Notes under the pieces: generated by a model
What the model saw: the letters and a program-made list of their open reading frames with translations, nothing else
Databases searched by the model: none
What the model was told of the DNA's origin: nothing
Shown here: positions 62,046-64,000 of the stretch, in pieces
How the letters are laid out: each line of letters begins with the position of its first letter
How positions within the stretch are numbered: position 1 is the stretch's first letter
Position numbers and translations under genes: made by a program
From: Karalla daura
Taxonomy: Eukaryota; Chordata; Actinopteri; Chaetodontiformes; Leiognathidae
Length of the DNA: 64,000 bases
NCBI GenBank assembly: GCA_029224185.1
Contig: CM055192.1
Span: 19,227,739 to 19,291,738, forward strand
Direction: 5' to 3'

Positions 62046-62421
62046 GAAAAGCATGGGGCGAGAGCGAGAGCGAGAACACAGGTCAACCACAGAGCTTTTT
62101 CCTTGTTTGAAAATGTCAACATCAAAGAAAAGCTTCTCTCTGTCGGTGGGGGCGTGCTGGTGGGCCGTGGATGTTTCCCTGCTGCAAAATGAATCGGGGT
62201 CCAAAGCCAAACCAAGAGCAGTCTAAAATAGCCTTGTGACTGGGTGGTTATGGCCTCACATCTTATATGAGTCAAAGCCACATGCTTTTAGCGCCCGGCA
62301 GCTAGTCTCGTTTGCCGCATCTCCCTGGAACTGCGATATGTAGTTGGAAAAGTGCTTAAGCGGTACATCGGCTCAAACCCTTTGGCTGGAAAGTTGTTGT
62401 TTTAGCTTAGAAACTGTTAAT

Positions 62422-62715
62422 TTGGCCTCTGCGGTTTAGTGGATCAGTGGTTTGCATCATAGCACGAAGATCCAGGTTTGAGCCTCAGAGTAATGGCTCG
62501 AAGGCCGCCCTGTGTCCACATGGAGTTTTTCCAGGTACTCTGGTGTCCTCCCATCGTCAAGGACCAGGCATGGTTAGGGCAATTAGACACTCCCATAGAG
62601 TGAGTGTGAGTGTGCACTACTATGGATTGGTGGCCGGTCTGGGTGATATTTCCTGCCTACTGTCTTATGAGTCCTGGGATAAGCTCGAGCAGACACCCAT
62701 GACGCCAGTGGAAAT
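62422..62715 (+). mobile_element. degenerate tRNA-derived fish SINE
   Basis: It starts with a tRNA-like head (GCGGTTTAGTGGATCAGTGG, then an AGGTTTGAGCCTCAG B-box-like motif). The body follows with GTGTCCACATGGAGTTTTTC, a CAGGTACTCTGGTGTCCTCC block, GGGCAATTAGACACTCCCATA, a GTGAGTGTGAGTGTG run and a GTCCTGGGATAAGCTCGAGC end block. This order is characteristic of the common teleost tRNA-derived SINE. The copy is diverged and carries small deletions. It is of the same general type as the one in arb2a intron 1. Confidence 0.85.
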
Positions 62716-63097
62716 TAATGAACGTTGCCCATCTTCTCATAGGGCTTTTCTCACACTCCCTTTAACAGCTGTAAATGGACCTAAGACCCTGTCTGCTTTG
62801 CCAAACTCCCAGCCACTGCTGATGTAATAGCCTTTGACAAGCATCCTCTAACACATATGAAAGCACGGTGCGATTGCGAGCGTGTGTGTGTGTGTGTATG
62901 TTCATGCGTGTTTAGAAGCGAGATCAGGCTGCAGACAGTGGCCACTGGGAAATCAAGGAGCACTTTGTCATGCATCCTTAAATGTGTGACATTGTGTCTC
63001 ATGAGACGGCGCCTGATTGGTCTACGAGGCATCGAAGAATGACGGGTGAGTGATGCCCTCTGGGGGATACCGAGTGTGTGTGATGTGTGTGTTGCCT

Positions 63098-63098
<1 letters not shown>

Positions 63099-63130
<32 letters not shown>
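63099..63130 (+). repeat. (GT)n microsatellite
   Basis: A GT run near the right end of the window. Confidence 0.95.
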
Positions 63131-63136
<6 letters not shown>

Positions 63137-64000
63137 GCTGGGGTTAGAGACACAGGACAGCCCGGTGACATGTCTGGGTGGCACCCTGTCAAAGCCAGCT
63201 GGCAACGTGTCGTAATGCTGCCATCAGGGAGTCATACGCCACTCTGGGCTCAGTTTCCAGGATCCACATCGTTCTCACCCATATGTGAAGTTCACCGCAA
63301 TACAGAGAGGAACTAATTCAATCAGCTTTAACCCACAAATTACGCCTCGTATACTGATTTGTTAGAGCACAGGTATCAATACGAACATGTGTCATACAAG
63401 TCTCACACAACAACTAAAGTACCAAGAGGAAACCACTTTAAATAGAGCCATTATTTTCATATCTTAATTGTAATGAAGGAACTCATTGGATGTCACATCT
63501 TTATTCATAACTTACAATGAGCACACGGTGGGAATGAGCTCAGTATATCCTACGACATTAGATACAAATATCCCTGAAGTTTAGTTCAGCTAATCAAGCT
63601 ATAAATGTCAGTGACTAGAGTTAGCAGCAGCTAGCACCGAGTGAAATGAATAGCTTGACTGTTTACTTCTTTGAAATGCAGATAATAGGTGACCAGTAAG
63701 GGAATTTTTGTCCAAGATTAGAGTGTCAGGTATATAAACCCTGATTTACAATTACAGGATGCTAATCTCTGGTGCGTAATGGGTTTCTTGAATGCAGGAT
63801 GGAAAAAAGAACCTGCTGCCCATAGTCTCTTGTATGAATAATGTGCAGGGGCTGTAGAGGAGAGCTGAAATCCAAAACCAACAGGGGGTAGGCATAATTA
63901 CAAAGCATGTCCAACATATTTACTATCTCTTAATAAGCCACTGGCGTAGAGCAGACAATGGGCTGTCATTTTTATTTTGCCTTTATTTATCCTCTGGTTT

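Larger units (their letters stand above)
54001..64000 (-). other. putative last intron of kiaa0825, right half, rich in unique islands
   Basis: No exon is recognised. Several islands (54490-54740, 56740-56970, 57110-57300, 57520-57690, 59060-59680, 60430-60540) have the look of conserved noncoding DNA, separated by CA/GT arrays and one SINE. If the terminal exon at 45402-45582 is not kiaa0825, this region is intergenic. 60600-62000 and 63130-64000 are AT-rich unique sequence in which I see nothing specific. Confidence 0.4.

Overview
The window looks like nuclear DNA of a teleost fish. It is crowded with long, nearly pure microsatellites ((CA/GT)n, (GA/CT)n, (GATA)n), carries degenerate tRNA-derived SINEs of a type common in ray-finned fish, and has small phased exons with canonical splice sites separated by large introns. 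There are no bacterial-style operons, no CRISPR arrays and no intact mobile-element genes. Most long open frames are translated repeats.

The one gene I identify with high confidence is arb2a (fam172a), on the minus strand. Five consecutive coding exons run right to left: 40335-40440, 39514-39615, 35718-35818, 23457-23522 and 21753-21944. Their phases join exactly and encode about the first 189 residues: a signal-peptide-like N-terminus followed by the front half of the Arb2 domain. The rest of the protein is not found in 1-21752 and should lie beyond the left edge, so the window cuts a long intron. About 0.8 kb upstream of the start codon is a promoter-like patch with a near-ideal RFX X-box between two ETS-type sites.

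A second minus-strand gene appears to end in the window. A 181-nt terminal exon (45402-45582) has a good acceptor, a stop codon and a downstream poly(A) signal. Its wording, position and orientation fit the C-terminus of kiaa0825, the gene that follows fam172a at human 5q15. If so, everything from 45583 to 64000 is its last intron.

Layout: 1-21752 arb2a intron 5 (repeats plus unique islands); 21753-40440 arb2a exons 5 to 1; 40441-41300 5' leader and promoter; 41300-44690 short intergenic stretch with a (TATC)n array; 44690-45582 putative kiaa0825 3' end; 45583-64000 putative kiaa0825 intron. In vertebrates fam172a and kiaa0825 sit in the regulatory landscape of the developmental gene NR2F1. 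The intronic islands rich in TAATTA, TGACAG and octamer words are therefore best read as candidate conserved enhancers of a neighbouring gene. That is inference and needs alignment. I see no new enzymatic or defence system; the less ordinary items are the X-box promoter, a SINE abutting a splice donor, a 32-nt G run, a strand-biased GA-repeat load and a possible nested secreted-peptide ORF.
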